Source: Larimichthys crocea (Eukaryota > Chordata > Actinopteri > Sciaenidae). Taken from it: a stretch of DNA of 64,000 nt. The stretch covers positions 7,662,251-7,726,250 of the forward strand of contig NC_040032.1 of assembly GCF_000972845.2 (NCBI RefSeq), in the 5' to 3' direction. The position numbers and the translations under genes were made by a program. Every line of letters starts with the position of its first letter. Positions within the stretch are counted from its first letter, which is position 1. The notes beneath the pieces were generated by a model. The model did not search any database. It was not told the DNA's origin and worked only from the letters and a program-made list of their open reading frames with translations. Shown here one piece after another: positions 9,487 to 21,180 of the stretch.

Positions 9487-10985
9487 ACTGTATTTATCAA
9501 AATAAAGTTGATATAATGTGGTAGCAAACATATTTACACACAAAAGCAGAGCAATTGCATTAATTCGTAGTCCTGGTTAAGGCTGTGAGAATATTTATGT
9601 GAATGTGATGTAGAATGAAAAAGACAAACAGAACAAAGCACAACAAAAGACCCACGCATGCTGTTTTCTATGTCAGACCAGCAGCACTCCACGGATCCTG
9701 GCTGTACTGTACCTTGAATTCTGCTTTGTGGTAATGCGGCATGCCTTTAGCTATGTTGTCTCTTTTGCCACTAAATGTTCCACACTCTAGATATTTACTA
9801 GATGAACTGGATGAAATGTGTTGTAAGTAATTCAGTGTGCTAAGAGAGCCTAAAAAAACTTCAGCATACCTGCGTGATGGTGATAATTTGATATATTTCA
9901 CATTACAACTAGTCATTTTATTAATTCATGTAGAACGTGCTGATTAGTCAAAGCTATAATAACATGATTTATCAGGTAAGCAGGGAACTTGAAATGAAGT
10001 TTAGGATTGTGAGCCAAAACTTCATTTCACAAGAAAAAAGTATTGTATAGAAAACAAAAAGAAAATCCACTCCAGCTGCAGCGAGAGTGTATCACCATGA
10101 TCCTAAACTCATCCCAAAAGGCTTTGAATACAGGTGGTTCAGGCATGTCAGCTCTTTATTAATGCACCAGAGTCTCAGGCAGACAGGCCTGTATGGAGAC
10201 GTGGGACCTGATGGTGAGCAGAATAACCTCAAGCTGCCATATTTTTTTGTCCGGAGGGGAACTGCATCATTTATGGGCCGATAATGTCTTTACTGCGGCC
10301 TTGTTTTTGGGCGGCCTCCTCTACTGTCAGCCAGATAATATCCATATCTACAATCCATAGAGCTGCTACGACGCTCTCTCTGCTCAAAGCTTCAAAGCGC
10401 ACAAGGTTCTTTTCAAGTGCGTGAAGTAATGCTTTATCTTTGATGACTGCCTGGCTTCAAAATGTGGTTAGGCAGCAGAGACAGAGAGAGGTGAGGAGGA
10501 ATACAGGGACTAAACACACATGCATAAAGACGCCTGGGCAAACACACACACACTTACAGAAAAGTGTTACTCTGGACGATATGATGCTTTAAATTTGTTC
10601 TGCAGGGGGCACTGTTGTCTCACCTAAAAGCTGAGCCATAATCAGACACACAGAGGTTTAGACACACACACACCCCATAAGCCAACGGTGTAATGTGGCG
10701 TGGGCAGCAAACCTAGTCCTTTCATTATGTCAAAATTCTGAAAGTGGGAACTGTAGATCAAAGTCAGAAGATTCAAACTTTCATAAGAAATGTGTTTATG
10801 TCTTTGTAGAAATAAAAAAAGAAGAAACATACGTAATCTTTCCCCCTAAAACAGTTTCCAAAGAGCCTTAAATGCCACAATCTAGAGGGGAAATGGCTTT
10901 CAGGAGGCAATAAAATATAAACATATAATATAATAAAAACATATTTGTGCATCTCTTAATTGGCCACAATAGCCATCATATTTTG
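9487..10985. other. Unique spacer between the inverted arms
   Basis: About 1.5 kb of AT-rich DNA with short random frames and no recognised domain or repeat. Confidence 0.45.
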
Positions 10986-11135
10986 GGGGAAATGTGGAGC
11001 TATTTGGTGGTGGAATAAAAGGAGTGATGACAACATAACAGAAAAAGAGAAACGTGGAAAAACAACAGCACCAAAGAACAGTGTGATGCTGGAAGGAGGC
11101 AGCTGACAATTTAGCCCAGCTGAAAAGCAGAAGCT
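10986..11135 (-). repeat. 150-bp inverted repeat, right arm
   Basis: Partner of 9337-9486. Equal length and near identity imply a recent duplication in inverted orientation, or two recent insertions of one repeat. Confidence 0.92.
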
Positions 11136-11562
11136 AAATGTAAAAATGAAACTTAATTGTATTTCTCCATCAGATGTACTGACAGCATCCTGCTGCAGGA
11201 AATTGCTGGCACTGGGAGTGAATACATGCACCCTCCCACACTTACACAAATACACACACTCACACACAGGGACACACTCACAAACACAAACACACACACA
11301 CAGTGAGTTGTGAGTTGAAGCCTGGTGGGAAAGCTCTGTGTACCTGAATCAAGGTGGCATTAGATCACCGCTGTGCCCTCTGACCGCCTGAGGGTGCTGC
11401 TGCTGGAGTCATAGCCATAATTCAGCTTGCTGCTTTACTCTGTGTATGACTTTAAACTGATGCTAATGAGACATTCTTCCAAAGTATCCATATTATGTCA
11501 CTATGCTGGCCTTCAATATACTGTTTAATTGACCTATATTGGTTTATCCGAGCTGTCTAATC
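11136..11562. other. Unique stretch with short CA tract
   Basis: CA-rich from about 11240 to 11300; otherwise nothing recognisable. Confidence 0.45.
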
Positions 11563-11684
11563 GTGTTCTCAGATGACACAGCTGTGGTTGGACGAATCGC
11601 TAACAACGACGAGTCTGACTACAGGCAGGAAGTGGAACACCTGGAGGGTTGGTGCACAGAAAACAACCTCTGCATCAACGTGAA
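11563..11684 (+). pseudogene. Rex1-like reverse transcriptase fragment (catalytic Asp pair)
   Basis: In frame from about 11563 the peptide holds SDD, the variant of the polymerase catalytic box typical of this LINE group, then about 30 residues of the thumb. The frame is cut by the L2 insertion after LCINVN. No start and no upstream palm domain are present. Confidence 0.72.
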
Positions 11685-12524
11685 TCTCATCTAGTCTGGC
11701 AAGATAATCTCAAAACATACAGGAAGGCTCTCCGTAATGCCAGAGCAGAAAAAAAAAAAATTAATCACTTGCCCTCAACAGGCATTGATCTGCATTCTGA
11801 TACAGCAAATTTGGAAACAGCTGTAAAACCTGACATGTATTTAGACTTTTCTCCCATCGACCTTCATCAAATAACTTTAATCATTTCTGCAGCTAAGCCG
11901 TCATCCTGTCTCTTAGACTCCATCCCAACCAGGTTGCTCAAGGAAGTTTTACCTGTAGTTAGTAATTCGTTATTGGATATGATTAATCTGTCTTTATTAT
12001 CAGGATATGTACCACAGTCCTTTAAGGTAGCTGTAATTAAACCTCTTCTTAAAAAGCCCACTCTAAACCCAGAGGTCTTAGCCAACTACAGACCGATATC
12101 AAACCTTCCCTTTCTGTCTAAGATACTTGAGAAAGCTGTAGCTAATCAGCTGTGTGACTTTCTCCATAACAATAGTCTATTTGAGGATTTTCAGTCAGGA
12201 TTTAGAGTGCATCATAGCACAGAGACCGCATTAGTCAAAGTTACAAATGACCTCCTAATGGCATCAGACAAAGGACTCATCTCTGTACTTGTCCTGTTAG
12301 ATCTTAGTGCTGCATTTGACACCATTGACCATCAAATTCTTTTACAGAGACTAGAACATCAAATTGGCATCAAAGGAACTTTTGAAGTTTGTCATGGAGT
12401 CCCACAAGGTTCTGTACTAGGACCACTTTTATTTAGTTTATATGTGCTTCCTTTAGGGAACATTAGGAATCACTCTATCAATTTTCATTGTTATGCTGAT
12501 GACACCCAATTATATTTAGCCTGA
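11685..12524 (+). pseudogene. L2 reverse transcriptase with internal deletion
   Basis: The open frame encodes the reverse transcriptase palm in order: [17 protein letters not shown], the [12 protein letters not shown] catalytic-Asp block, [13 protein letters not shown], then YADDTQLY with the catalytic Asp pair. It would copy element RNA at the nicked target. Between [19 protein letters not shown] and [11 protein letters not shown] the usual segment of roughly 30 residues (including the SWF-YL region) is missing, though the frame is preserved. A second loss lies at the A-run near 11750, where a longer linker is expected. The frame stops right after QLYLA at 12524. The start used by the open frame belongs to the flanking LINE, so it is not a true start. 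Confidence 0.85.
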
Positions 12525-13330
12525 TGCAACCAATCAGTTAACTAAACTCCAAGCATGCCTTAAGGATATAAAAAGTTGAATGACCTACAATTTTTTGATG
12601 TTAAATTCAGACAAAACTGAAGTTCTTGTAATTGGACTCCCAAACACCTCAGAAACTCTCTTTCTAGAGACTTAGTTACTTTAGATGGGATCACCCTGGC
12701 CTCCAGCTCCACTGTAAAGAATCTTGGAGTTGTCTTTGATCAGGATTTGTCCTTTAACGTCCACATAAAACAAATTTCGAGGACTGCATTCTTCCACCTA
12801 CGTAACATCGCTAAAATCAGATGCATTGTCTCTCAAGCGGATGCAGAAAAACTAGTCCACGCATTTGTTACTTCTAGGCTGGACTATTGTAACTCTTTGT
12901 TATCAGGCTGCTCTAATAAGTCTCTTAGAACTTTGCAGTTAATTCAGTATGCTGCTGCACGTGTTCTGACAGGAACCAAGATCAGAGATTACATCTCTCC
13001 NNNNNNNNNNGCTCCATTTTGGCTTCCTTGCATTGGCTACCTATTAATCTAGAATAGAATTAAAATTCTTCTCCTTACTTACAAATCTCTTCATGGTCAG
13101 GCACCATCATATCTAAAAGAGCTCATAATACCTTACTACCCCTCTAGAACACTGCGCTCTCAGGACACTGGGTTCCTTGTGGTTCCTAGATTGGGAGCCA
13201 GAGCTTTCAGCTATCAGGCTCCCTTCTGTGGAACAAACTACCATTCGTGGGTTCGGGAGGCAGACACAGTCAACACCTTTAAGAGTAGACTTAAGACTTT
13301 CCTTTTTGATAAAGCCTATAGTTAGGGCTG
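12525..13330 (+). pseudogene. L2 ORF2 C-terminal region, fragmented
   Basis: Downstream of the catalytic box the typical C-terminal blocks appear in several frames: NLGVVFDQDLSF with HIKQISRTAFFHLRNI near 12725-12805, LVHAFVTSRLDYCNSLL near 12851, and QLIQYAAARVLTG near 12941. A block around the 10-N gap and the final FKSRLKTFLFDKAY-like segment (about 13280) follow. Several frameshifts and stops separate them. This region is the RNA-binding and processing tail of the polyprotein. Confidence 0.8.
13001..13010. other. Assembly gap (10 N)
   Basis: Ten N within the L2 C-terminal region. The true missing length is unknown. Confidence 0.99.
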
Positions 13331-14007
13331 GCTCAGGTCATCCCTTAGTTATGTTGCCATAGGATTAGACTGCCGGGGGACTCCACCCTCCACCCAGGGT
13401 TATGCCTAGCCAGGCACGGTATTGGTTGAAGATGCAGTCACATCTCCCTTACTGAAAACCCTCTCTTTCACTCTCTCCTTCTTTCTTGCTTTCTTTCTTT
13501 TTCTTTTTTCTTTCTTTCTTTCTCTTTCTTTCTTTCTTTTTTTCTCTCTCTCTCTCCCTCTCCATCTGTGGACATGTCTCATTAATGCATGTTACTAACC
13601 AAACTTCCCCGGAGTTTCTGTGCTCTGTCGTCCAGCAGGTTCTCGTGGATCGTGGCTGCGCTGGTGATCCGGCACGACGTCACAACATATATTATACTGT
13701 CATTATTACTACCATATCTGCTACTGTGGTCATTTTATCATTCATTGTAATTCATTGTCATTTTATCAGTCATTGTAATTGTACAATATGTTTGTGTTGA
13801 TTTGTCCTGTACACGTGACATCCATTGCATCTTCCACATTTTTTCCCTGTTAAAGGGTTTTTGTGGGCAAGTTTTTCCTCACTCGAACCGAGGATCTAAG
13901 GACAGAGGGTGTCACTCCCTGTACAGATTGTAAAGCCCTCTGAGGCAAATGTATTTTGTGACTTTGGGCTATACAAATAAAATTGATTTGATTTGATTTG
14001 ATTGATT

Positions 14008-14516
14008 TGAAGAAGACCAAGGAGATGATCGTGGACTTCAGAAGGGGCAGACATCTCCCCCCTCCCCTGCACATCGGAGGGACAGTGGTGGAAGTGGTCT
14101 TCAGCTTCAGGTACCTGGGCGCGAACATCGCAAACGACCTCACCTGGAGCACCAACACTTCCTATCTGGTAGGAAGGCACACCAGCGCCTCTACTTCCTC
14201 AGGAGGCTGGGCTGGACTGGGGAGCTCAGTCCTGACCTCCTTCTACAGATGTGTGGTGGAAAGCGTCATGTGCACGGCATCACCGTGTGGCAAGGCAACT
14301 GCTCTGCAGCAGAGAGAAAGGCTCTGCAGAGGGTGGTTAAGCTGCACAGAGGACTGTGGGACAGCCAATCCAGGAAAGGGCCTCCTCCGCATCAGGAAGG
14401 ACCCCACTCACCCCGCACACACTCTGTGTTTGCCCCTCTCCCCTCGGGCAGGAGGTGCGGAGCATAAGAGCAGGACCACCAGACTGAGGAACAGCTTCTT
14501 CCAGAAGCTGTGAGAC
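14008..14516 (+). pseudogene. Rex1-like LINE ORF2 C-terminal fragment
   Basis: The frame 13998-14513 encodes the end of the LINE polyprotein: KKTKEMIVDFRRG, FRYLGANIANDLTWSTNT and, after a frameshift, LYFLRRLG, VWQGNCSAAERKALQRVVK and the closing RLRNSFFQKL. Parts of the middle lie in the frame 14249-14467. The terminal stop and 3' UTR are intact. It continues the protein that stops at 11684, supporting the nested insertion. Confidence 0.8.
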
Positions 14517-14545
14517 TGTTGAACTCTGGAGGACCCCGTAGCCCC

Positions 14546-14625
14546 TATATATAATATATAATATATATATATATAATATATAATATATATATATATATAT
14601 ATTAATATATAAATATATATATTAT
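14546..14625. repeat. AT microsatellite in the LINE 3' UTR
   Basis: TATATAATATATAAT units within the 3' UTR of the Rex1-like LINE. The second tail copy at 17291 also begins with TATATATA, so the tract is part of the family. Confidence 0.9.
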
Positions 14626-14774
14626 TATTTTTTTTAAATTTAGATTTAAATCGGGCTGCTCCGGACATGGGGAAACCAATTTCTTTACATGTGCTGTAAC
14701 GACAATAAAATTCCTTGAATCCACAATTCATAAATAAATTAAATATATTTATTATTTATTTTTAATATAAATAT

Positions 14775-16716
14775 CAATTCATTGATATTTATGAGTTGTT
14801 CTCACTGGTTTCCACTGTAAATCTAGTAATATACAGTCTCATGGATTCTCAGGCTGTGTCGTAAGGGAGATCTTGACAGCAATAAAAATGAACAGAGCAT
14901 CAGTGACATCACCCGAGGTTTCCGAAGCCGCAAATATGCAGCGCTGGCTGCCACCATGTTGGATGTACTGCTTCTTCTCCTCTCGGCTAATCTAAATATC
15001 AGCAAAGACGTGGCTCATGAGCGGACCTGAGGCGTGCCAAATGATGCCACAGTCCGGCAGCCGGGCAGGAACAAGTTAACACAAGGGACTTGTGGCCAAA
15101 TTCCACCAGGCACGGATGCGATGGTGTGTGCTGTGGCTGTTGGAGCGAATCGTGGCTGTCCTAGTCAATCTTTCAAACCCCACCATGGCGCTATCAGTGA
15201 GAATCAGAAGGTAGAGCAATGCTAATGCAACTGAGATTACAGAAAGTAAGCTCTACATATAGTGAGAAAAGAACGTGTGTCCAGAATCATTACCCAGCAG
15301 CACAGTTAGGAGCAAAGAAGTCTGGCTCACACAAGCGTTAGCATTAAAGGAAAGCAAGTTAAGAAAAAGTTTTTATGGTAAAAAACTGTAGCTGTGGTTA
15401 CCAGAATTTTACCATAGTAAATAAGCTAAAACTTTTCTAATTTACAGTAAAATGATATTAGTACTGTTAATATATATGCTAAGGTTGTTGTTTTATTCTA
15501 TACTTACCATTTAAAACATGTTTTTTCCACATCTAAAGACACATGAAAATACCATATGAATGCTGATGAAATATTACTCAGCTGTTTGCTATCACTGCAC
15601 AACTTCCAGAGCAAAGACCTCCTTCATTCTGGATATTTTAGTAACACAATATACATGTAGTCTCTGGTATATGTAACATGCATACACATATACTGTAATA
15701 TACTGTATATGCCAGATGTGTTAAATAAACATCTGGAAGTCAGTCTGCCCCTAACAGCGTCAGACTAAACAATTCACAAGCATGTTCTCAACTCACTGAG
15801 CAAAACCAACATTCGCCTCAACATGAAGGATAATGTGAGCCGTTTTTTGTGAACCGCCCACCTCAGCCTTTGCACCCCATGAAACCCACACCTTTGACGA
15901 TCACGAGCTTCAGCCTATTCTCATTCTGAGCTAAAACAGAAGTTTTCTTTTTGAAATAATAAACATTTTCTCACCATAGTGCAGTTTCAGGCACGGGCGG
16001 TTGAGTACAATGAAAAGTTTCTGTCAACTGAGAAATACAATTAACCACTGAAAACTAAAATGGTCCTATGGCTCAATTGCTTCAGGTTAGGGCTAAACTG
16101 ATTGGCAGTTATTAAACTGAGCCGCTGTGGTGCAAACTGAGCCACTGAATTGGTAAACTGAGTCTGACAAAATACAAATGCAGTCATCTATATCAAAAGA
16201 TTTTTTCTATAGTAACATAAATAGAAGAAGAACAGGAGAAAATATGACCCTGTATGACATTTTAACTTTGAAACACTCTTTTCTCTTCTGTTTTTCAATA
16301 ATTTCTCTCGGTCTTTCAGTTTCTTCAAGTATTTCATATGCTTGCTGGTGTAAAGGTGGGGGGTGTGTTTTCAGGATTTCAAGCTAATTGGCAGCCTTCA
16401 CATTTTGATACTTCTCCTGCCTCTTTTGTGTTAGGGGCCCGCATGAGCTCTGTTAACAGTGACAAATGGTTCCATGGCTGGCTCTGACTGTCACTTTTCT
16501 GTCATTTCTGTCTGCTGACGTCTGAAAAATCACAATGTACAGCTTTGGAAAAAAACTCTGACCTAAACCAACCATAGCCATGCTAGCACCAAGTGACACT
16601 GTACCTAAAAGGCTATAATGGAATTTTTTATTTTTAACACAATATAAAAACATTATAACCAACCATTAAACAATCACCATAAAGCTGGATGTGTACTTGT
16701 GTACACGGTTGTGTCA
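14775..16716 (+). repeat. 1.95-kb duplicated block, copy 1
   Basis: Aligns with 17565-19538 end to end, from CAATTCATTGATATTTATGA to GTGTACACGG. Differences are mainly one- or two-base indels, and this copy is about 32 bases shorter. It holds small frames on both strands but no protein I recognise; part resembles conserved non-coding sequence of dispersed repeats. Both copies lie downstream of a Rex1-like LINE tail, by 52 and about 130 bases. Confidence 0.93.
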
Positions 16717-17290
16717 AGCATAGTCTGTCTCTGTGAGACTGTAACACATGTGCTGTCTCTGTCAGCGTCTTTCTTTGGTGTGAAAGGCCACCTGTGCTGT
16801 CGCGTCTCCGGTGACAGGACAGGAATGAGGACCCTCCCCGCATTGGGCCAGGTGGGACGTCCCAGCGTGACCAGGGGACAGGTGGCAGTGGCCTTGTCCC
16901 TCCGTGGAAACTGTATTGCGCTACTACTGCACTGTGTCTGATCAAGCCTGGAGTAACACGCCTGTTATCTGTCTGATCCCCATTATAATTTATTAGACTA
17001 GATTGTGCAGCAGACATGGAACCACACTTATCCTATAGGGAAAAGGGGCAGACCTTCACCTGTTTCCCATTTTCAGCTGTTTAATATTATTAGCTGTATC
17101 AGTAGTTGTGTAGAATAGATTAACGGTGACCCAGATGACATCACTTCCTGTTGAGTGTGGCCCTGGGGGCCCTGGGTACACATCTCTAATTAATAACTCT
17201 GTGCTCTCAGCCATGACACACATATGACGTCCATATGTACTTATGTACTGCATTATTACAGTGTGTGCCTCCCACCCACGCAGACCTGGA
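16717..17290. other. Spacer between the 1.95-kb copies
   Basis: Unique sequence with a GC-rich patch near 16795-16900. No supported gene. Confidence 0.45.
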
Positions 17291-17292
17291 GC

Positions 17293-17323
<31 letters not shown>

Positions 17324-17430
17324 AATTTTAGATTTAATATCGGGCTGCTCCGGGACATGGGGAAACCAATTTCGTTTCATCCCATGTTTACATGTGCTGT
17401 AACGACAATAAAATTCCTTGAATCCTTGAA
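17291..17430 (+). mobile_element. Rex1-like LINE 3' tail, severely 5'-truncated
   Basis: TATATA and T-run, then CGGGCTGCTCCGGGACATGG and ACGACAATAAAATTCCTTGA with ATCCTTGA repeats, matching 14626-14722. Only the 3' UTR remains. Confidence 0.82.
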
Positions 17431-17564
17431 TCTTCGAATCCTATCCCCTCTTGACCACAGCAGCGGGATCATTACCAGTGTATCAAAACATGGAACGTAC
17501 AGTCCTGTGCTCTGTCGTGTAGATAGTTTAAGTTGTCATCAATAACTGGAACCGGCAGTATACA

Positions 17565-19538
17565 CAATTCATTGATATTTATGAGTTGTTCTCACTGGTT
17601 TCCACTGTAAATCTAGTAATATTACAGTCTCATGGATTCTCAGGCTGTGTCGTAAGGGAGATCTTGACAGCATAAAAAATGAACAGAGCATCAGTGACAT
17701 CACCCGTAGGTTTCGCAAATATGCAGCGCTGGCTGCCACCATGTTGGATGTACTGCTTCTTCCTCCTCTCGGCTAATCTAATATCAGCAAAGACGTGGCT
17801 CATGAGCGGACCTGAGGCGTGCCAAATGATGCCACAGTCCGGCAGCCGGGCAGGAACAAGGTTAACACAAGGGACTTGTGGCCAAATTCCACCAGGCACG
17901 GATGCGATGTGTGTGCTGTGGCTGTTGGAGCGAATCGTGGCTGTCCTAGTCAATCTTTCAAACCCCACCATGGCGCTATCAGTGAGAATCAGAAGGTAGT
18001 AGCAATGCTAATGCTAACTGAGATTACAGAAAGTAAGCTCTACATATAGTGAGAAAAGAACTGTGTCCAGAATCATTACCCAGCAGCACAGTTAGGAGCA
18101 AAGAAGTCTGGCTCACACAAGCGTTAGCATTAAAGGAAAGCAAGTTTAAGAAAAAAGTTTTTTATGGTAAAAAACTGTCAGCTGTGGTTACCAGAATTTT
18201 ACCATAGTAAATAAGCTAAAACTTTTTCTAATATTACAGTAAAATGATATTAGTACTGTTAATATTATGCTTAAGGTTGTTGTTTTATTCTATATCTTAC
18301 CATTTAAAAACATGTTTTTTCACCATCTAAAGACACATGAAAATACCATATGAATGCTGCATGAAATATTACTCAGCTGTTTGCTATCACTGCACAACTT
18401 CCAGAGCAAAGAACCTCCTTCATTCTGGATATTTTAGTAAACAATATACATGTAGTCTCTGGTATATGTACACATGCATACACATATACTGTATATATAC
18501 TGTATATGCCAGATGTGTTAAATAAACATCTGGAATGTCAGTCTGCCCCTAACAGCTGTCAGACTAAACATATTCACAAGCATGTTCTCAACTCAACTGA
18601 GCAAAGACCAACATTCGCCCTCAACATGAAGGATAAATGTGAGCCGTTTTTTGTGCACCTGCCCACCTCCAGTCCTTTGCACCCCATGAAACCCACACCT
18701 TTGACCGGATCACTGGAGCTTACAGCCTATTCTTCATTCTGAGCTAACACAGAAGTTTTCTTTTTGAAATAATAAACATTTTCTCACCCATTAGTGCAGT
18801 TTCAGGCACGGGCGGTTGAGTACAATGAAAAGTTTCTGTCTAACTGAGAAAATACAAATTAACCACTGAAAACTAAAATGGTCCTATGGCTCAATTTGCT
18901 TCAGGTTAGGGCTAAACTGATTGTGGCAAGTTATTAAACTGAGCCGCTGTGGTGCAAACTGAGCCACTGAATTGGTAAACTGAGTCATGACAAAATACAA
19001 ATGCAGTCATTCTATATCAAATAGATTTTTTACTATAGTACATACACAGAAGAAGAACAGGAGAAAATATGACCTCTGTATGACATTTTAACTTTGAAAC
19101 ACTCTTTTCTCTTCTGTTTTTCAATAATTTCTCGGTCTTTCAGTTTCTTCAAGTATTTCATATGCTTGCTGGTGTAAAGGTGGGGGGTGTTGTTTCAGGA
19201 TCTTTCAAGCTTAATTGGCAGCCTTCACATTTTGATACTTCTCCTGCCTCTTTTGTGTTAGGGGCCCGCATGAGCTCTGTTAACAGTGACAAATGGTTCC
19301 ATGGCTGGCTCTGACTGTCACTATTTCTGTCTGCTGTACGTCTGAAAAATCACAATGTACAGCTTTGGAAAAAAACTGACCTAAACCAACCATAGCCATG
19401 CTAGCAGCCAAGTGACACTGTACCTAAAAAGGCTATAATGGATATTTTTATTTTTAACACAATATAAAAACATTATAACCAACCATTATAACCAACCACC
19501 ATAACAGCTGGATGTGTACTTGTGTACACGGTGTGTCA
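17565..19538 (+). repeat. 1.95-kb duplicated block, copy 2
   Basis: Second copy of 14775-16716, offset 2.79 kb and in the same orientation. Where the copies differ, this one usually has the extra base. The flanks diverge immediately after the shared ACACGG(T)TGTGTCA. Confidence 0.93.
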
Positions 19539-19544
19539 GTGGTG

Positions 19545-19610
19545 GGTCAGGCTGCAACCTCTGTGCCGTTCCTCAAACGTCCACTTGAGCCTGGCTACTA
19601 AACCTGATCC
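19545..19610 (+). repeat. Short teleost repeat, CCACTTGAGCCTGGCTAC type
   Basis: CTCAAACGTCCACTTGAGCC resembles 25885-25915. I recognise the motif as a common short teleost interspersed repeat, but its class is unknown to me. Confidence 0.5.
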
Positions 19611-19817
19611 TGATTCTGAAAGCAAAGTGACATGACAGTGAACCCTTATGTGTGGAATACACAGTAAGTGATTCTGTTCTAATCTGTGCAGCATTACAGC
19701 ATCACATCACACATTACAAAACTTATATTCCAGTACTAGTATGCTGTGAATGTTTTTTTAGGCTACACTGCTGCATCAATGATCTATATTACCAGTACAG
19801 TTATAGGGCCCATGGAG

Positions 19818-19819
<2 letters not shown>

Positions 19820-19882
<63 letters not shown>

Positions 19883-19900
19883 AGACACACACACATGCAC
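19820..19900. repeat. Compound (TC)n(AC)n microsatellite
   Basis: About 14 TC units, then about 16 AC units with a few interruptions. The open frames across it (Ser-Leu then Thr-His repeats) are artefacts. Confidence 0.97.
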
Positions 19901-21030
19901 GCACCCAGTGGCAGTTCTCTTTTCTTTCCATTTCACGCAGCTCAGGAAGGCTGTTGATGAAAGACAGCAGCCTTGACCTTCAAGACATCGCGACTTTCTG
20001 AGTTTTCCTCACACCCCTCCACCTCCTCACCTTTCTTCTCTGTGAGGCCCAAACCTTAACAGCAGCCAGGAGACCAGTCTGACGCAGTCTAAAATTGGGC
20101 TCACATCACAAGAAGAATCTAATCATCTGAGTCCGGGTATTGGAGGAAGACGCAAGGATCTAAACCACATTGGATTTTCAAAAAGCGAGTTATTGTCACT
20201 AATAAACCAATAAATGATGACATAGCATGAGGAGTCAATATTTATCTTTTATTAAAACCCCCAGAAAGTCTTTCTTCTTTGCCTGTTTAATTAACTGAAA
20301 CCATGTTTTTACAGAGATAGAAGACATTTATTTTCTCAGCTCAAAGTTAGGAAGAGTTGAAATATTTCAAGGTTATGTCAGGTCATGCTTTCCAAACAAT
20401 GAATTTTATGTTCAGAATCTCTAATTCTCACTGAAGTTTTACAAAGCTGTGATTATCCCAGAGGTAACAATAGATACTTTTGTACAGTTAGTTTCAAGTT
20501 TTAAAAAATGCTCTCACTACAATATCAGTATGCTGAAATATTCAAATACACCAGGCCAAAATACATTTTACTGCAAAGCTGCATGCGATTACAAAGAAAA
20601 GACGTGTGTAGAGGGGAGACTCATGGATACGCATGGAACCTATTTTCATTTAATTATCTTGAGGTAGGAGGTCAAGGGACCCATTTTAAAATTGCCTGTG
20701 TTATTTACCTTACTTTCTGACAAGGTAACACGATTTTCTGACACAGCTGTTAAGCTTTTGCACACACTAAATATTGTTGAAGGTAAAAATGACTTTTTCT
20801 CTCCCAGAACCGGGGATAGATATACGCTGTAGTTCTCCCTGCTTAGTAATAGTTCCTAGCTGCTTTGCAATTCCAATGAGGCCCTGATTCCTGTTCACCC
20901 CCAGCCCCGGGATTGTGTTTGCACATGTTGTTTCCAAGTTCCCATCAGGTACAGAGCACACAGCAAAAACTAAACCATGGCACTGTCTTTCCCTCAAAAC
21001 AACCGGTACACCTACCTCAGGGCAACAATG
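19901..21030. other. Unique stretch, no gene seen
   Basis: Contains a minus-strand frame of 89 codons (20767-21036) with ordinary amino-acid composition but no recognised domain. I do not call it a gene. Confidence 0.4.
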
Positions 21031-21034
21031 AATC

Positions 21035-21180
21035 AAGTAGTTGATTGACAGAAAATTAACTATTGTGATAATTAATTAATTATTTGTTATTTTTCAAGCA
21101 AAAAAGCCAGACATTCTCTGGATTCAGCTTCTCAAATCTTCTTTCTTTGTCTTATACGATGAATATAGAAGTTGTGAATG
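21035..21180 (+). repeat. Teleost dispersed repeat, CCAGACATTCTCTGG type
   Basis: TCAAGCAAAAAAGCCAGACA followed by TTCTCTGGATTCAGCTTCTC and TCTTTGTCTTATACGATGAA matches a dispersed teleost repeat I recognise by its wording. Class unknown. Confidence 0.5.

Larger units (their letters stand above)
11685..14007 (+). mobile_element. L2-type LINE, 3' half, nested in the Rex1-like LINE
   Basis: A 5'-truncated L2 copy: end of the endonuclease linker, reverse transcriptase, C-terminal region and a 3' UTR with a long pyrimidine tract (13486-13563). It terminates in CTATACAAATAAAATTGATT and TGATT repeats. TGAA occurs on both sides (11681-11684 and 14008-14011), a possible short target duplication. A 10-N gap lies inside. 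The antisense fragment at 57893-58042 belongs to the same family. Confidence 0.88.
11563..14722 (+). mobile_element. jockey/Rex1-like LINE, interrupted by an L2 fragment
   Basis: Two pieces of one element flank the L2 insertion. The left piece (11563-11684) encodes the catalytic-region peptide FSDDTAVVG followed by [12 protein letters not shown] and ends at LCINVN. The right piece (from 14008) resumes with KKTKEMIVDFRRG, the next conserved block, and continues to the 3' UTR tail ACGACAATAAAATTCCTTGA near 14700. A second copy of this tail lies at 17291-17430. The family name is my inference from the motifs. The upstream reverse transcriptase and endonuclease are missing (5' truncation). Confidence 0.82.

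Noticed and set aside
10601..10618. CTGCAGGGGGCACTGTTG shared with 36808
   Set aside because: The match is short and the flanks differ. Probably a common fish repeat fragment, too little to classify.
20767..21036. 89-codon minus-strand frame with balanced composition
   Set aside because: It looks more protein-like than most, but I recognise no family and it has no exon signals. A protein search with a clear hit would change this.
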